Assembly: GCA_910577185.1 (NCBI GenBank) | Contig: CAJTLR010000001.1 | Span: forward strand, 5,522-69,521 | DNA from: an uncultured Acetatifactor sp. | Lineage (GTDB): Bacteria > Bacillota > Clostridia > Lachnospirales > Lachnospiraceae | Direction: 5' to 3' | DNA: 64,000 nucleotides | Shown: positions 8,847 to 17,662 of the stretch, one piece after another | How the letters are laid out: every line of letters begins with the position of its first letter | Numbering within the stretch: position 1 is the stretch's first letter | Translations under genes and position numbers: made by a program | The notes under the pieces: model-generated | The model's input: the letters and a program-made list of their open reading frames with translations, nothing else | What the model was told of the DNA's origin: nothing | The model's database searches: none

Positions 8847-10013
8847 ATGACAAATTCATTAGTGAGCATTGTGGTGCCAGTATATAATGTGGAAAAATAT
8901 ATATCACAATGTATCGAAAGTATTCAGAGACAAACATATGAGAATCTGCAAATTATTTTGGTAGATGACGGTTCTACGGACCAGTCGGGTGTTCTGTGTG
9001 AGACATATGCCGAGAAGGATCAGCGGATAAAAGTAATACACCAACAGAATGGAGGGCTGGTTGCGGCAAGAAAACGTGGACTGGAATGTGCGGAAGGGAA
9101 ATATGTAGGATTTGTGGACGGCGATGACAGTATTGCCCCGGATATGTATCAGGTATTGACGAATAGTCTGGAAGCAAGCGGAGCAGATTTTGTACATTCT
9201 GGATATTGGGAAAATGAGAAAAAAAGAGCAGTAAATGGTCAAAGAATAATTGAGCTTTTGGATAAAGAAAGAAAATGTAAATTTCTGAAAGATGCAGTGC
9301 TGGGAGCAGAGTGTTATGTATCTCCCAGTATTTGGTCAAAACTTTTTAAGGCAAATCTGATCAAGGAAAGCTATATGCAGATATCAAATATCAACCAAAT
9401 GGGTGAGGATCTGATTAATTTATGTATTTGTGTGATAAAGGGGCGCAAGGTTGCATTAGTGGATGGAGCATATTATCATTATAGGATTAGGCCAGAGTCA
9501 CTGTCACGTAAGAAGACTATTGAAGGCCTCAAAGATATTATTAGAATGTATGAAGGTATATGTGAAGTTTTGTTTTCATATGGTTATGATCAGGAACTTG
9601 CAAGTGTCATGGACAGGCTACTGTGGAACAATATGCTGAAATGCATTGATAGGATCGGCAGATGTTTTCAGGTGGAAAAGTTTTTTTTCAAAGATATGGA
9701 TATCTTGAAAGGGAGAAATATCGTTGTATATGGAGCAGGAAGGGTAGGGAGGGATTATTATGCCCAAATATGCAGATACACGGAGTGCAGGCTGGTGGCC
9801 TGGGCAGATGTTTTTCCAGAGCAGTATAATTATCCGAATATCAGGTTATATAGTATGAAAGATCTGAACAGTATGGAGTTTGATATACTGATAATTGCAG
9901 TGAAGGATGCCGAGACGGCTGATGAAATATGCACTCAACTAGTAGAGGAAGGGATTGAAAGGAATAAAGTATATTGGTCTGAACCAGAGATATTTTTGCC
10001 GGATGCTATTTAA
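8847..10013 (+). CDS. GT2 glycosyltransferase with C-terminal Rossmann module
   Basis: 388 residues. The N-terminus is a textbook GT-A family 2 domain: SIVVPVYNVEKY, then LVDDGSTDQSG, and FVDGDDS as the metal-binding DxD-type motif. Residues about 289-380 are the shared module (IVVYGAGRVGRDYY, then AWADVF). It transfers a sugar from a nucleotide donor, and no membrane helix is visible, so it acts in the cytoplasm or at the inner face. An AAGGGG sequence lies 12 bases upstream of the ATG. Donor and linkage cannot be inferred. Confidence 0.85.
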   Translation: MTNSLVSIVVPVYNVEKYISQCIESIQRQTYENLQIILVDDGSTDQSGVLCETYAEKDQRIKVIHQQNGGLVAARKRGLECAEGKYVGFVDGDDSIAPDMYQVLTNSLEASGADFVHSGYWENEKKRAVNGQRIIELLDKERKCKFLKDAVLGAECYVSPSIWSKLFKANLIKESYMQISNINQMGEDLINLCICVIKGRKVALVDGAYYHYRIRPESLSRKKTIEGLKDIIRMYEGICEVLFSYGYDQELASVMDRLLWNNMLKCIDRIGRCFQVEKFFFKDMDILKGRNIVVYGAGRVGRDYYAQICRYTECRLVAWADVFPEQYNYPNIRLYSMKDLNSMEFDILIIAVKDAETADEICTQLVEEGIERNKVYWSEPEIFLPDAI

Positions 10014-10065
10014 GGAATAAATGGATAAAATTGCCGTGTAAAGGTAGTGATATAACAGATTTGAT

Positions 10066-11982
10066 ATGGTTGTTGTTGAGAATATGGAATCTGTTATTCA
10101 GGAAAGGTGTTGCACCGGACAAGGCAGGGGCCCAGACCGGATTGTTTATTGGAGAATTTGTGGACATACGGAATGGAAGAAGGCTTATGAAAGGGAAAAA
10201 CATAACATGATATTAGCAGAAGGTATGAACTTGATAGAAAAATACGGACAAATATTGAACAGATTTTCTTTTTTGAAAACATATGAGACAGATGCAGTAT
10301 ATAGAGTAATCAGGGAGTCATTGGAAAAATTCATATCGGAATGTAAAATTCCGGCCATATGGTGCCATGGGCAGCATACACGCATGCTGATGTCAGATTT
10401 CATGTTTGAAATGAAGCCGGTAAAATATATTATTGATTCCAGGTATCAGCAAATGGGATCCAGTGGTTTTCACGTGATTGGAGAAGAGCAGGTAGCGGAA
10501 TGCGGGATAGACGGCATCATTATCTCATCATACAAGTATAGGGAAGAAATCAAGGCATCACTGAAACGAGACCATCCATTTCTTAAGTACCTGGACTTTT
10601 ATGAGGAACTGGAGAATGAAGGAATGACACTGGATGATGGATATTATACATACCAGCATCCCTATATTCGCTATAAAAAAATAAACAGTATTAAAAGAAG
10701 TCTGGGCAGCAGGTGCCGGAAGGAAAAATTATATCAGGAACTGGTTAACGAATATGTAAATATCAGGGATTTCGGTTCTGCCACGGAGTATGCCGAGACA
10801 TTGTTTCGGCTGTACGGTGACAAAACATATCTGGAGTTAAAAAATGACCTGGAAGACCTGTACCGCCTGGAACAGGACACCCTGGCAGGGATATCCCCGG
10901 ACAACGTACTTATGCTCTGCATTGATGGACTGAGGAGACGGGACGTTTTGGAAGGCTGCATGCCCAACCTCAAGAAATACCTTTTGAAAAACACCATGTT
11001 TTATACAAATGCCTACTCCGTATCAACCTCCACATATGAGAGCCTGGTTCCGGCGTATGGAGAATACCGGAACCTGGGGACAAGGTATTATGAATCAAAC
11101 TGTGTCCCTGAATCGGACTGCCGTTTTATAAAGGAAGCGATCGGACAAGAGAGGAATATTTTTTTCTATACAGACTCTGCCAGGTATGTAGAGTCAGAAA
11201 AGGTCAGGGTAAAGGAACAGTGCCAGACAGCAACGGAAAAAATATGGAATTTCATTACAGATGCCGCGGCAGAAAAAAACGGGCTGTTTTATCTCCATAT
11301 TTTATATGAAAGCCATTATTCGTACCCGAACCCGGATACGGAGTCGGAACTGGTGGCATCCGGAAGTAACATTATGTTTGATTACCTTGAAAAAAACGGT
11401 GGCTGGATCAGAACTGACTATGACCTGCAGCATGCGGATGCCTTAAGGTACCTGGACAGGGTGCTGGCTCCATTTTTGGAACGGCTTCCATGCCGTATGG
11501 TTCTGTATGCAGACCATGGGAACATCCTGATACCTCGGGAAACATCCCTGGAAGATATCGGAGAGGCAGAGTTTTCGTACCATGAGGAATTAATCCAGGT
11601 TCCGCTGGCCATAAAATCCCCGGAGGTAAATGTGAACAGCAGTGATAGTCTCATGTCACTTTTTTCACTGAATGAAATGATATGTTCTCTCCTGAAAAAG
11701 CAGTCTTTTACAGAGGTAGAAAACTGTTTTGTCAAAATACAACGTTCGGCAATATATAATCCTGATTTCCAGTTCTTATACCGGAAGGCAGGGAAAGGGC
11801 AGGAACTCATGGCTTTTGAAGCATTTGTCTTCAGGGATAATTATAAGCTGGTGGTATATGAAGATGGGCTGACAAAGCTGTGCCATGGGGATGAAATTAT
11901 TTGGGATGAAAATAAGAAAAAAGAGTACTGGGACAGGATACAGGACTGTATCACGGTAATATCGGAACCGATTATTGCCTGA
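10066..11982 (+). CDS. Alkaline-phosphatase/sulfatase-superfamily protein with internal Rossmann module
   Basis: 638 residues from the first ATG. The true start is uncertain: residues 1-45 look unlike protein of this family, and ATG 10207 is an alternative. Around residues 97-180 a variant of the shared module appears (IWCHGQHTRM, then YIIDSRYQ). From about residue 275 the fold matches the alkaline-phosphatase superfamily: MLCIDGLRRRD (metal Asp), STSTYESL (nucleophile Ser/Thr region), YADHG (metal Asp-His) and a later SYHEELIQVP His. The family includes sulfatases, phosphoethanolamine and phosphoglycerol transferases, but those are usually membrane-anchored or secreted; this one has no signal or transmembrane segment. 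Lying directly upstream of the phosphonate genes, it could move a phospho- or phosphono-group onto a sugar. That role is inference. Confidence 0.65.
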   Translation: MVVVENMESVIQERCCTGQGRGPDRIVYWRICGHTEWKKAYEREKHNMILAEGMNLIEKYGQILNRFSFLKTYETDAVYRVIRESLEKFISECKIPAIWCHGQHTRMLMSDFMFEMKPVKYIIDSRYQQMGSSGFHVIGEEQVAECGIDGIIISSYKYREEIKASLKRDHPFLKYLDFYEELENEGMTLDDGYYTYQHPYIRYKKINSIKRSLGSRCRKEKLYQELVNEYVNIRDFGSATEYAETLFRLYGDKTYLELKNDLEDLYRLEQDTLAGISPDNVLMLCIDGLRRRDVLEGCMPNLKKYLLKNTMFYTNAYSVSTSTYESLVPAYGEYRNLGTRYYESNCVPESDCRFIKEAIGQERNIFFYTDSARYVESEKVRVKEQCQTATEKIWNFITDAAAEKNGLFYLHILYESHYSYPNPDTESELVASGSNIMFDYLEKNGGWIRTDYDLQHADALRYLDRVLAPFLERLPCRMVLYADHGNILIPRETSLEDIGEAEFSYHEELIQVPLAIKSPEVNVNSSDSLMSLFSLNEMICSLLKKQSFTEVENCFVKIQRSAIYNPDFQFLYRKAGKGQELMAFEAFVFRDNYKLVVYEDGLTKLCHGDEIIWDENKKKEYWDRIQDCITVISEPIIA

Positions 11983-12012
11983 CATCTCTTATGGAGCTAA
12001 ATCAGGTTATAA

Positions 12013-12042
12013 TTGACCTTTTGCATAGAGAAGGGATACATA
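12013..12042 (+). promoter_or_regulatory. Weak promoter-like element ahead of phosphonate genes
   Basis: TTGACC (12013-12018) is separated by 18 bases from TACATA (12037-12042), inside the 180-base gap before the phosphonopyruvate decarboxylase gene. The -10 match is poor. The same gap holds a perfect palindrome, CTGTTTTGAAAACAG at 12124-12138, which could be an operator. I see no terminator between the flanking genes, so readthrough is also likely. Confidence 0.2.
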
Positions 12043-12162
12043 TAGGAAAAGAAAGGTGCTAGACGAAGTATGGTGTATGATAACAATCTGTCCCTGGGAG
12101 AAGACAGAGCGTGTAGTTTGAAGCTGTTTTGAAAACAGATACAAAATTAATGGTGAAAGAAT

Positions 12163-13317
12163 ATGAAAGCAGATGTTCTTGTACAGAAAATTAAGGAATT
12201 AGGGATCCAGACAGTAACAGGTGTTCCGGATTCCACACTGAAATTGTTTTGCGATTACATGAATAATGATGGAAGGGATGTTATTGAAGACCACATAGTG
12301 ACATCGAATGAGGGGGCGGCCATCGGTATTGCCATTGGTGAATATTTATCCACAGGAAACCCTGCATGTGTTTACATGCAGAATAGCGGATTAGGCAATG
12401 CGGTGAACCCGGTTACGTCCCTGGCCAATACGGATGTCTATGGCATCCCCATGCTGATGGTCATAGGATGGCGGGGGGAACCCGGAACAAAGGATGAGCC
12501 GCAACATGAATATATGGGAAAGGTTACCCTGCCAATGCTAAGACTCCTTGACATTGCTTATGGAATTATGGGACCGGAGACAACGGAAGAGGAGCTGGCC
12601 GGGTTTTTAAGGTGCGCGGGTAACGCATTTGCGGAGAACAGACAGTACGCACTGGTCATACGGAGGGGAACCTTTGAAAAAAAAGAGGAAGGTATATACA
12701 GGAACCGGTATTCCATGGACAGGGAAATGGCTGTTGGGATGATTGTAGGCTGGCTGCAGCCGGACAGTCTCGTGGTCTCAACGACAGGAAAGATATCCAG
12801 GGAAGCATATGAGCAAAGCAATGCAGTTTTGGGAAAGCATAACCAGATATTTCTCACGGTTGGGGGAATGGGACATGCCAGTATGATTGCATATCAGCTG
12901 GCAAGGAGAAAAACCGGCCAGAGAGTCATATGCCTGGACGGGGATGGAGCGGTTCTCATGCACATGGGCAGCCTCGCGGTCATGGGGAGGCACCCGGCAA
13001 GTAACCTTGTGCATGTCTGCCTGAATAATGAAGCACACGAATCGGTAGGGGGAATGCCAACCGGGGCAGGGGGAACCTCGTATGCCGACATTGCCAGAAA
13101 ATGCGGGTATGGCAATGTTTACCGGGTGGCAACGAAGGAAGGCCTGGGGAAAGCACTTGGTGAAATCCGCGGGTTAAAGGAAATGACTTTCCTGGAAGTC
13201 AATGTGGCGATCGGATCCAGGAAGGATCTTGGCAGGCCGGCAGAAACTGCCAGGGAGAACAAGGCGGCATTTATGGAATATGCAGGGCAGGCAGGAAAAA
13301 CGGGAAGGGATACATGA
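12163..13317 (+). CDS. aepY: Phosphonopyruvate decarboxylase
   Basis: A 384-residue thiamine-diphosphate enzyme that converts 3-phosphonopyruvate to phosphonoacetaldehyde and CO2, the step that pulls the unfavourable PEP mutase equilibrium forward. Supporting segments are TGVPDSTLK at the N-terminus, HIVTSNEGAAIGIA with the ThDP-activating Glu, MQNSGLGN, WRGEPGTKDEPQHE, and the GDGAVLMHMGS ThDP/Mg motif in the C-terminal half. Length and order of segments match the phosphonopyruvate decarboxylase (Ppd/AepY) family rather than larger acetolactate synthases. The PEP mutase is five genes downstream at 17663. The stop overlaps the next gene's ATG (ATGA). Confidence 0.92.
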   Translation: MKADVLVQKIKELGIQTVTGVPDSTLKLFCDYMNNDGRDVIEDHIVTSNEGAAIGIAIGEYLSTGNPACVYMQNSGLGNAVNPVTSLANTDVYGIPMLMVIGWRGEPGTKDEPQHEYMGKVTLPMLRLLDIAYGIMGPETTEEELAGFLRCAGNAFAENRQYALVIRRGTFEKKEEGIYRNRYSMDREMAVGMIVGWLQPDSLVVSTTGKISREAYEQSNAVLGKHNQIFLTVGGMGHASMIAYQLARRKTGQRVICLDGDGAVLMHMGSLAVMGRHPASNLVHVCLNNEAHESVGGMPTGAGGTSYADIARKCGYGNVYRVATKEGLGKALGEIRGLKEMTFLEVNVAIGSRKDLGRPAETARENKAAFMEYAGQAGKTGRDT

Positions 13318-14042
13318 GACTTCTTATTTTGTCAGACATACACGGAAACCAGGCAGCACTGCAAAAGGTACTGGACTATGCGGCAGGAATGCTTCAGGTT
13401 GACGGATGTGCTTTACTGGGGGATATCGTGGACTACGGAATGCACTCCAATGAAGTGGTGCGGATGCTGCACGGTATGGAATATCCGCTTGTGTGTAATA
13501 TTAGGGGGAACCACGAACAGTCTGTAATTATGGAAGACTATGGCGGATTTTCCACGGAACGCGGTAAAAGGTGTGCGGAATATACACACAGTATTTTGTC
13601 TTTCCAGACATGGCAGTACCTGGAGAATGAAATGTCAGACAGTGGAAAGGCTGAATTTACAATTGAAGGGAAGAAATGTCTTGCAGTGCATGGAAGCCTG
13701 AAGGACATGTACTGGAAGAGCATAAAACCAGGACAGGACCTGGGTGAATACAAGGAATACGATTACGTTTTTTCAGGACATTCGCACCTGCCTCATTTTA
13801 TGGAAGAATATTATGAAGCGAATGCGCCGCTGTTCAGAAACAGAAAGAAAACACTGTTCATAAATCCGGGTTCAGTGGGGCAGCCAAGAAACCTGAATCC
13901 CATGGCACAATTTGCAGTGCTGGATACACAAAGTGAAGAAGTATGGATGAAAAAAGTTAGCTATGACATAAAAACCGAACAGGAAGCATACAAAGGGCAG
14001 GTAGACAAATTTTATAGCATAAGACTGGAGAATGGTGTGTAA
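13314..14042 (+). CDS. Calcineurin-like metallophosphoesterase (YfcE-like)
   Basis: A 242-residue single-domain phosphoesterase with the full set of dimetal motifs: SDIHGN, LLGDIVDYG, RGNHE, AVHGS and the final SGHSHLPHF. These match YfcE/MJ0936-type phosphodiesterases and phosphatases. It overlaps the phosphonopyruvate decarboxylase stop by 4 bases and the SDR start by 1, so it is co-translated with the phosphonate genes. It may hydrolyse a phosphorylated intermediate or a nucleotide-phosphonate adduct; the substrate is not known. No signal peptide is visible. Confidence 0.82.
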   Translation: MRLLILSDIHGNQAALQKVLDYAAGMLQVDGCALLGDIVDYGMHSNEVVRMLHGMEYPLVCNIRGNHEQSVIMEDYGGFSTERGKRCAEYTHSILSFQTWQYLENEMSDSGKAEFTIEGKKCLAVHGSLKDMYWKSIKPGQDLGEYKEYDYVFSGHSHLPHFMEEYYEANAPLFRNRKKTLFINPGSVGQPRNLNPMAQFAVLDTQSEEVWMKKVSYDIKTEQEAYKGQVDKFYSIRLENGV

Positions 14043-15028
14043 TGGATTTATATGTAATCAGCGGTGTGACCGGAATGACCGGAAATGAACTGTCAAGACA
14101 GCTGCTAAACCAGGGTCACAGGGTAATCGGCTTTGACAATTTTTTCGCTTCATCCATTGAAACAGTAAGGGACCTGCGAAACAGTGAAATGTTCTGCTTT
14201 TACGAGTATGACCTTAATAATAAAGGGCAGATGAAACTGCTGGGACGGGAAGTGGCCGATAAAAAAAATTACCATGACAGGCTGGTATATGTAAACTGTG
14301 CCGCAGTTGTCCACACAGAACATTTTTACCATGTAAACCGCACGTTTGCAACCAATGTGACAGGCATGAAGGATTTCCTGGACCAGGCAGTTGAAAACGG
14401 GGCAGATGTGTATATCAACTGTTCCACATCCGAAGTATATTCCATGAATTCCTGGTGCGAGGGAGGCGTGAAGGAGGACGGCTACCTTACAATGGCAAGT
14501 GCGGAACACAGCCAGAGGACAAGCTATGCGGCGGGTAAACTGCTGACAGAGTTTTTTATGAAGGATGCCGTGGACAGAGGAACCATTAAAGGATGTTCTG
14601 TCCGATTTGCAAATGTTTACAGTAAAAACGAACTGTATCCAAAGCACATCATTCCGCATATCCTGAATCAGTTAAGGGAAAATGGCTGTGTGGAATTACT
14701 GGAAAATTCAAGGATAAACAGACGTACCTTTCTCCACAACGAGGACAGCTGCTCGGCGATAATTGCGCTGGCTAATTCCGGGACGGCCCTGGATGGAACC
14801 GTTTACAATGTTGCAACGGATGAGGAAATTTCCATTCTGGACCTTGTCGGGTTGTGTGGCAGGAAACTGGGCATTGACAGGCCAGGAATAGTATTCAGGG
14901 GATACAGGGAGTCTGATCCGGAAAGGCGTCTGCTGAATACGGACAAGATTCGTGCCGCAACCGGGTGGAGGCCCCATGTAACTCTGGACAGGGGTATAGG
15001 AATGTGTGTACAGGAGATGAAACGTTGA
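14042..15028 (+). CDS. Extended SDR NAD-dependent epimerase/dehydratase
   Basis: 328 residues with an N-terminal SGVTGMTGNE nucleotide-binding motif, FDNFFAS at strand 2, a catalytic Ser/Thr region (NCSTSEVYS) and YAAGK as the YxxxK pair. The C-terminal substrate domain (YNVATDEE, then ATGWRPHVTLDRGI) is typical of nucleotide-sugar epimerases and dehydratases. It therefore most likely alters a nucleotide-activated sugar. The position among phosphonate genes, with 1-base overlap upstream and TTG overlap downstream, also leaves open a role on a CMP- or CDP-linked phosphonate. That assignment is inferred. Confidence 0.8.
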   Translation: MDLYVISGVTGMTGNELSRQLLNQGHRVIGFDNFFASSIETVRDLRNSEMFCFYEYDLNNKGQMKLLGREVADKKNYHDRLVYVNCAAVVHTEHFYHVNRTFATNVTGMKDFLDQAVENGADVYINCSTSEVYSMNSWCEGGVKEDGYLTMASAEHSQRTSYAAGKLLTEFFMKDAVDRGTIKGCSVRFANVYSKNELYPKHIIPHILNQLRENGCVELLENSRINRRTFLHNEDSCSAIIALANSGTALDGTVYNVATDEEISILDLVGLCGRKLGIDRPGIVFRGYRESDPERRLLNTDKIRAATGWRPHVTLDRGIGMCVQEMKR

Positions 15029-15768
15029 AAATTTTACTTGTTACAGTTGCCGGGAAATCAAGCAGATTCAGCCGGTCATTGGGGCGGACATGCCTGAAAT
15101 GCATATATCATCCCGGAAATATTTCGGAATCGCTGCTGTATCGGCTCCTTCATCTGGATATGGACTTTGATAAGTATATCATAGTTGGCGGGTTCATGTA
15201 CGAACAGCTGAAGCTGGCCATGGAGGAGCACTTTTCGGACATCAGTGGTAAGGTTATTCTGGTAAACAATGAAAAGTATGGGGAATATGGGTCAGGGTAC
15301 AGTCTGTACAGGGGCTTTCAGGAAGCAGCTGGGTGGGATTTTAGTGAAATACTGTTTGCGGAAGGAGACCTGTTTGTGGACAGGGGGACTTTTTTGGAAA
15401 TCAGCAGGTCCGAAAAGGATATCATTACATGCAACAAGGAGATGATTTCGGCAGAAAAGTCTGTAGTGTTTTATTTTGACAAGGAATACAAGGTTCATTA
15501 TGTCTATGACGCGTCGCACAACATGCTGAACATCACGGAACCGTTCCGGAGCATCCATAATTCCGGGCAGGTATGGAAGTTCCGCAGACCCGGCCTCCTG
15601 CGGGATATATATGGGAACATGCGGGAACAGGAGTGGCAGGGAACGAATCTGGTTTTTATACAGAAATATTTTCAGTCCCTTATGCCGGAAGAATACGATA
15701 TTGTGCGGTTTAAGCGCTGGGTTAACTGCAATACAATAGCCGACTTCGAAGAAGCGAGAAATGGATAA
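15025..15768 (+). CDS. GT-A-fold nucleotidyltransferase-like protein
   Basis: 247 residues from a TTG start at 15025 that overlaps the previous TGA; CAGGAG at 15011-15016 supports this start. The N-terminus ILLVTVAGKSSRFS resembles the LAGGxGSR-type NTP-binding loop of nucleotidyltransferases, but the glycines are altered. Later segments (FAEGDLFVD, and NNEKYGEYGSGYSL) resemble the metal-binding and sugar-binding parts of LicC-like cytidylyltransferases. LicC-like enzymes activate phosphocholine or 2-aminoethylphosphonate. A second cytidylyltransferase domain is fused to the PEP mutase, so this one may activate another group or be a divergent transferase. Moderate confidence in the fold, low in substrate. 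Confidence 0.6.
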   Translation: MKILLVTVAGKSSRFSRSLGRTCLKCIYHPGNISESLLYRLLHLDMDFDKYIIVGGFMYEQLKLAMEEHFSDISGKVILVNNEKYGEYGSGYSLYRGFQEAAGWDFSEILFAEGDLFVDRGTFLEISRSEKDIITCNKEMISAEKSVVFYFDKEYKVHYVYDASHNMLNITEPFRSIHNSGQVWKFRRPGLLRDIYGNMREQEWQGTNLVFIQKYFQSLMPEEYDIVRFKRWVNCNTIADFEEARNG

Positions 15769-16450
15769 GGGGATGAATATGGTACTGCATGGGAAAAGCG
15801 AGGAAACGTGTGACATAGTACTTAGACAGCTTAACTGCTTCTGGCCCACCGTGGTTGATAGGCAGCAGATGCTGTGTGCCGTCAGCCGTGCCATTGAGAA
15901 GACTGTTGCCAGCTATGATGCATCCAACACAATGTATTATCTGCAAAGCGGATTCTCGGTATTGAATACAACAGTGTATGCGGTGTTTTTATATCATCTG
16001 GCCCACATTATAGGTGCCGGGGGGGCAGAACTGGCGGACAAGTTATATTACCTGAACAAGATAATCAACTGTGTGGAGTGGTACTGGAACATAGAGCTCC
16101 CAGAACATTTTGTGGTGGAACATCCGGTTGGGACTGTTTTGGGAAAAGCGGAGTACGGGGATTATTTATGTGTGTTCCAGGGGGTTACCGTTGGGGCGAA
16201 TTTCAGGGAAATGCAGTGCATATGGCCGGTAATCGGAGACCATGTGACCCTGTATGCAAACAGTTCGGTAATTGGCGGCTGCCGCATTGGCAGTAACGTA
16301 ATTGTTGCGGCAAATGCATTTATATTTAATGAAGATATTCCGGATAATTCTGTTGTCTTTGGAAGCAGCCCTGGATTAACAGTCAGGAGATGCACTGCTG
16401 ATGAAAACAGAAAAATGATGATACGGATGTGGAAACCCGGAAGGGGCTGA
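15761..16450 (+). CDS. Serine O-acetyltransferase-like hexapeptide-repeat acyltransferase
   Basis: 229 residues. The C-terminal half has left-handed beta-helix repeats of the CysE type: HPVGTVLGKAEYGDY, then VFQGVTVGANF, DHVTLYANSSVIGG and RIGSNVIVAANAFI. The active-site His seen in serine acetyltransferases is plausible at the HPVGTV segment. The N-terminal half is helical and unlike full CysE. The gene overlaps the nucleotidyltransferase by 8 bases. It probably O- or N-acetylates a glycan precursor or aminophosphonate; cysteine synthesis is unlikely in this context. Confidence 0.75.
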   Translation: MDKGMNMVLHGKSEETCDIVLRQLNCFWPTVVDRQQMLCAVSRAIEKTVASYDASNTMYYLQSGFSVLNTTVYAVFLYHLAHIIGAGGAELADKLYYLNKIINCVEWYWNIELPEHFVVEHPVGTVLGKAEYGDYLCVFQGVTVGANFREMQCIWPVIGDHVTLYANSSVIGGCRIGSNVIVAANAFIFNEDIPDNSVVFGSSPGLTVRRCTADENRKMMIRMWKPGRG

Positions 16451-16465
16451 GACAAAGGAGCGGGA

Positions 16466-17641
16466 ATGAGAATACTGGAAAAAAAACTGAACCTTCTGAA
16501 AGGCGAATTAAGGAACCGGAAAGCAAGGATAATGATCATGGGCCTTGGAAGCGTCGGAAATTACCTGCTGGATTATTTACTGTCCGCGCAGGACGAGAAA
16601 ATAGATGTCTGTGTGGCCGGGCGCAATGGGAAAAAAATGCTCTCCGATGTCAATATTGTAAGGGTTGCCTCCCTGATCAGGGGACAGAATAGGACACGGG
16701 TTTCCATAATTGACAATGTGGACCTGAACGATGTAGGCACAGTTGCCGACGCAATTGGTGCATACAGACCGGATATCATTGTGAACAGCAGCCGTGCCTG
16801 TCCGGGACTGAAGTACGGGAGCATTTCCTGGAACCGCATCAGGGCATATGGCATCTGGGCACCGCTCTCCATGAAATACACAAAAAATATAATGGAGGCC
16901 TATGTGCGGGCAGAATCAGATGCGGTTGTTATAACCACGTCATATCCGGATGCAGTAATTCCCTGGCTGAAATCAGGCGGGAAGGCGTATCCGGATTTTG
17001 GCAGTGGAAACATTAACCACCTCATTCCACGCATTAAGTTTGCTGCCGCGGATAGGGCGGGAATTGAGGATTACTGGAACATAGATGTCACAATGGCGGC
17101 TTCCCATTTCCATGATGTTGTGGTCAGCAGGGAGGGGCAGACCGAGGGGGTGGAAATGCTGGCCGACATCCGGTACAGGGGACAGAAAATGAATGTCGAA
17201 ATGGATGAGGTCATCCGTGCCTGTAATATCCAGATGCCTGCGGACGCCAAAAGAAATATGATGAATGCCTCCAGCAATTTTGAAATTATCAGCGCCGTTC
17301 TGCGCGCTGTCTGCAGGGGGGAGAAAACAAAACTCCACTGTCCGGGTGTTTCCGGCGAAATCGGCGGGTATCCGGTCGTGATTGATGGTACGGGGGAACA
17401 GGCCAGGGCATACATCTGTGAGGATTACTTCGGGCTTGACAGCATGCGCGGAAAGAACAGGCAGTCCATTTACCTCGATGGAATAGAAGATGTCAGGAAC
17501 GGAACACTTTATTACACCGATGAATTACTGGCGGGGGTAAAAAAGGCATTTGACGTGGAATTAATGAAAAGCGTATCCCTTGACAACGTGGAGGACGCAT
17601 GTGACTTTCTGATAAGGAAAGTAATAGAACCGCAAATTTGA
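16466..17641 (+). CDS. Rossmann-fold NAD(P)-dependent oxidoreductase of unclear family
   Basis: 391 residues. The N-terminus has a clear dinucleotide-binding motif (MIMGLGSVGNYLLDYL), an AGRNGKK strand, and VNSSRAC after the next strand, a layout like saccharopine-dehydrogenase-type or homoserine-dehydrogenase-type enzymes. The C-terminal half (SGNINHLIPR, then SREGQTEGVEML and VIDGTGEQARAYI) I do not recognise. AAGGAG precedes the ATG closely. It sits between an acetyltransferase and the PEP mutase, and no aminophosphonate transaminase is present, so reduction of phosphonoacetaldehyde or a later aldehyde is a possible role. That is only a suggestion. Confidence 0.6.
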   Translation: MRILEKKLNLLKGELRNRKARIMIMGLGSVGNYLLDYLLSAQDEKIDVCVAGRNGKKMLSDVNIVRVASLIRGQNRTRVSIIDNVDLNDVGTVADAIGAYRPDIIVNSSRACPGLKYGSISWNRIRAYGIWAPLSMKYTKNIMEAYVRAESDAVVITTSYPDAVIPWLKSGGKAYPDFGSGNINHLIPRIKFAAADRAGIEDYWNIDVTMAASHFHDVVVSREGQTEGVEMLADIRYRGQKMNVEMDEVIRACNIQMPADAKRNMMNASSNFEIISAVLRAVCRGEKTKLHCPGVSGEIGGYPVVIDGTGEQARAYICEDYFGLDSMRGKNRQSIYLDGIEDVRNGTLYYTDELLAGVKKAFDVELMKSVSLDNVEDACDFLIRKVIEPQI

Positions 17642-17662
17642 AACACCATTGGGGGCACTGTG

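Noticed and set aside
12124..12138. Perfect palindrome CTGTTTTGAAAACAG upstream of the phosphonopyruvate decarboxylase gene, considered as an operator.
   Set aside because: A single A/T-rich palindrome in a low-GC genome is expected by chance and no second copy or regulator gene is nearby; mentioned only beside the weak promoter.
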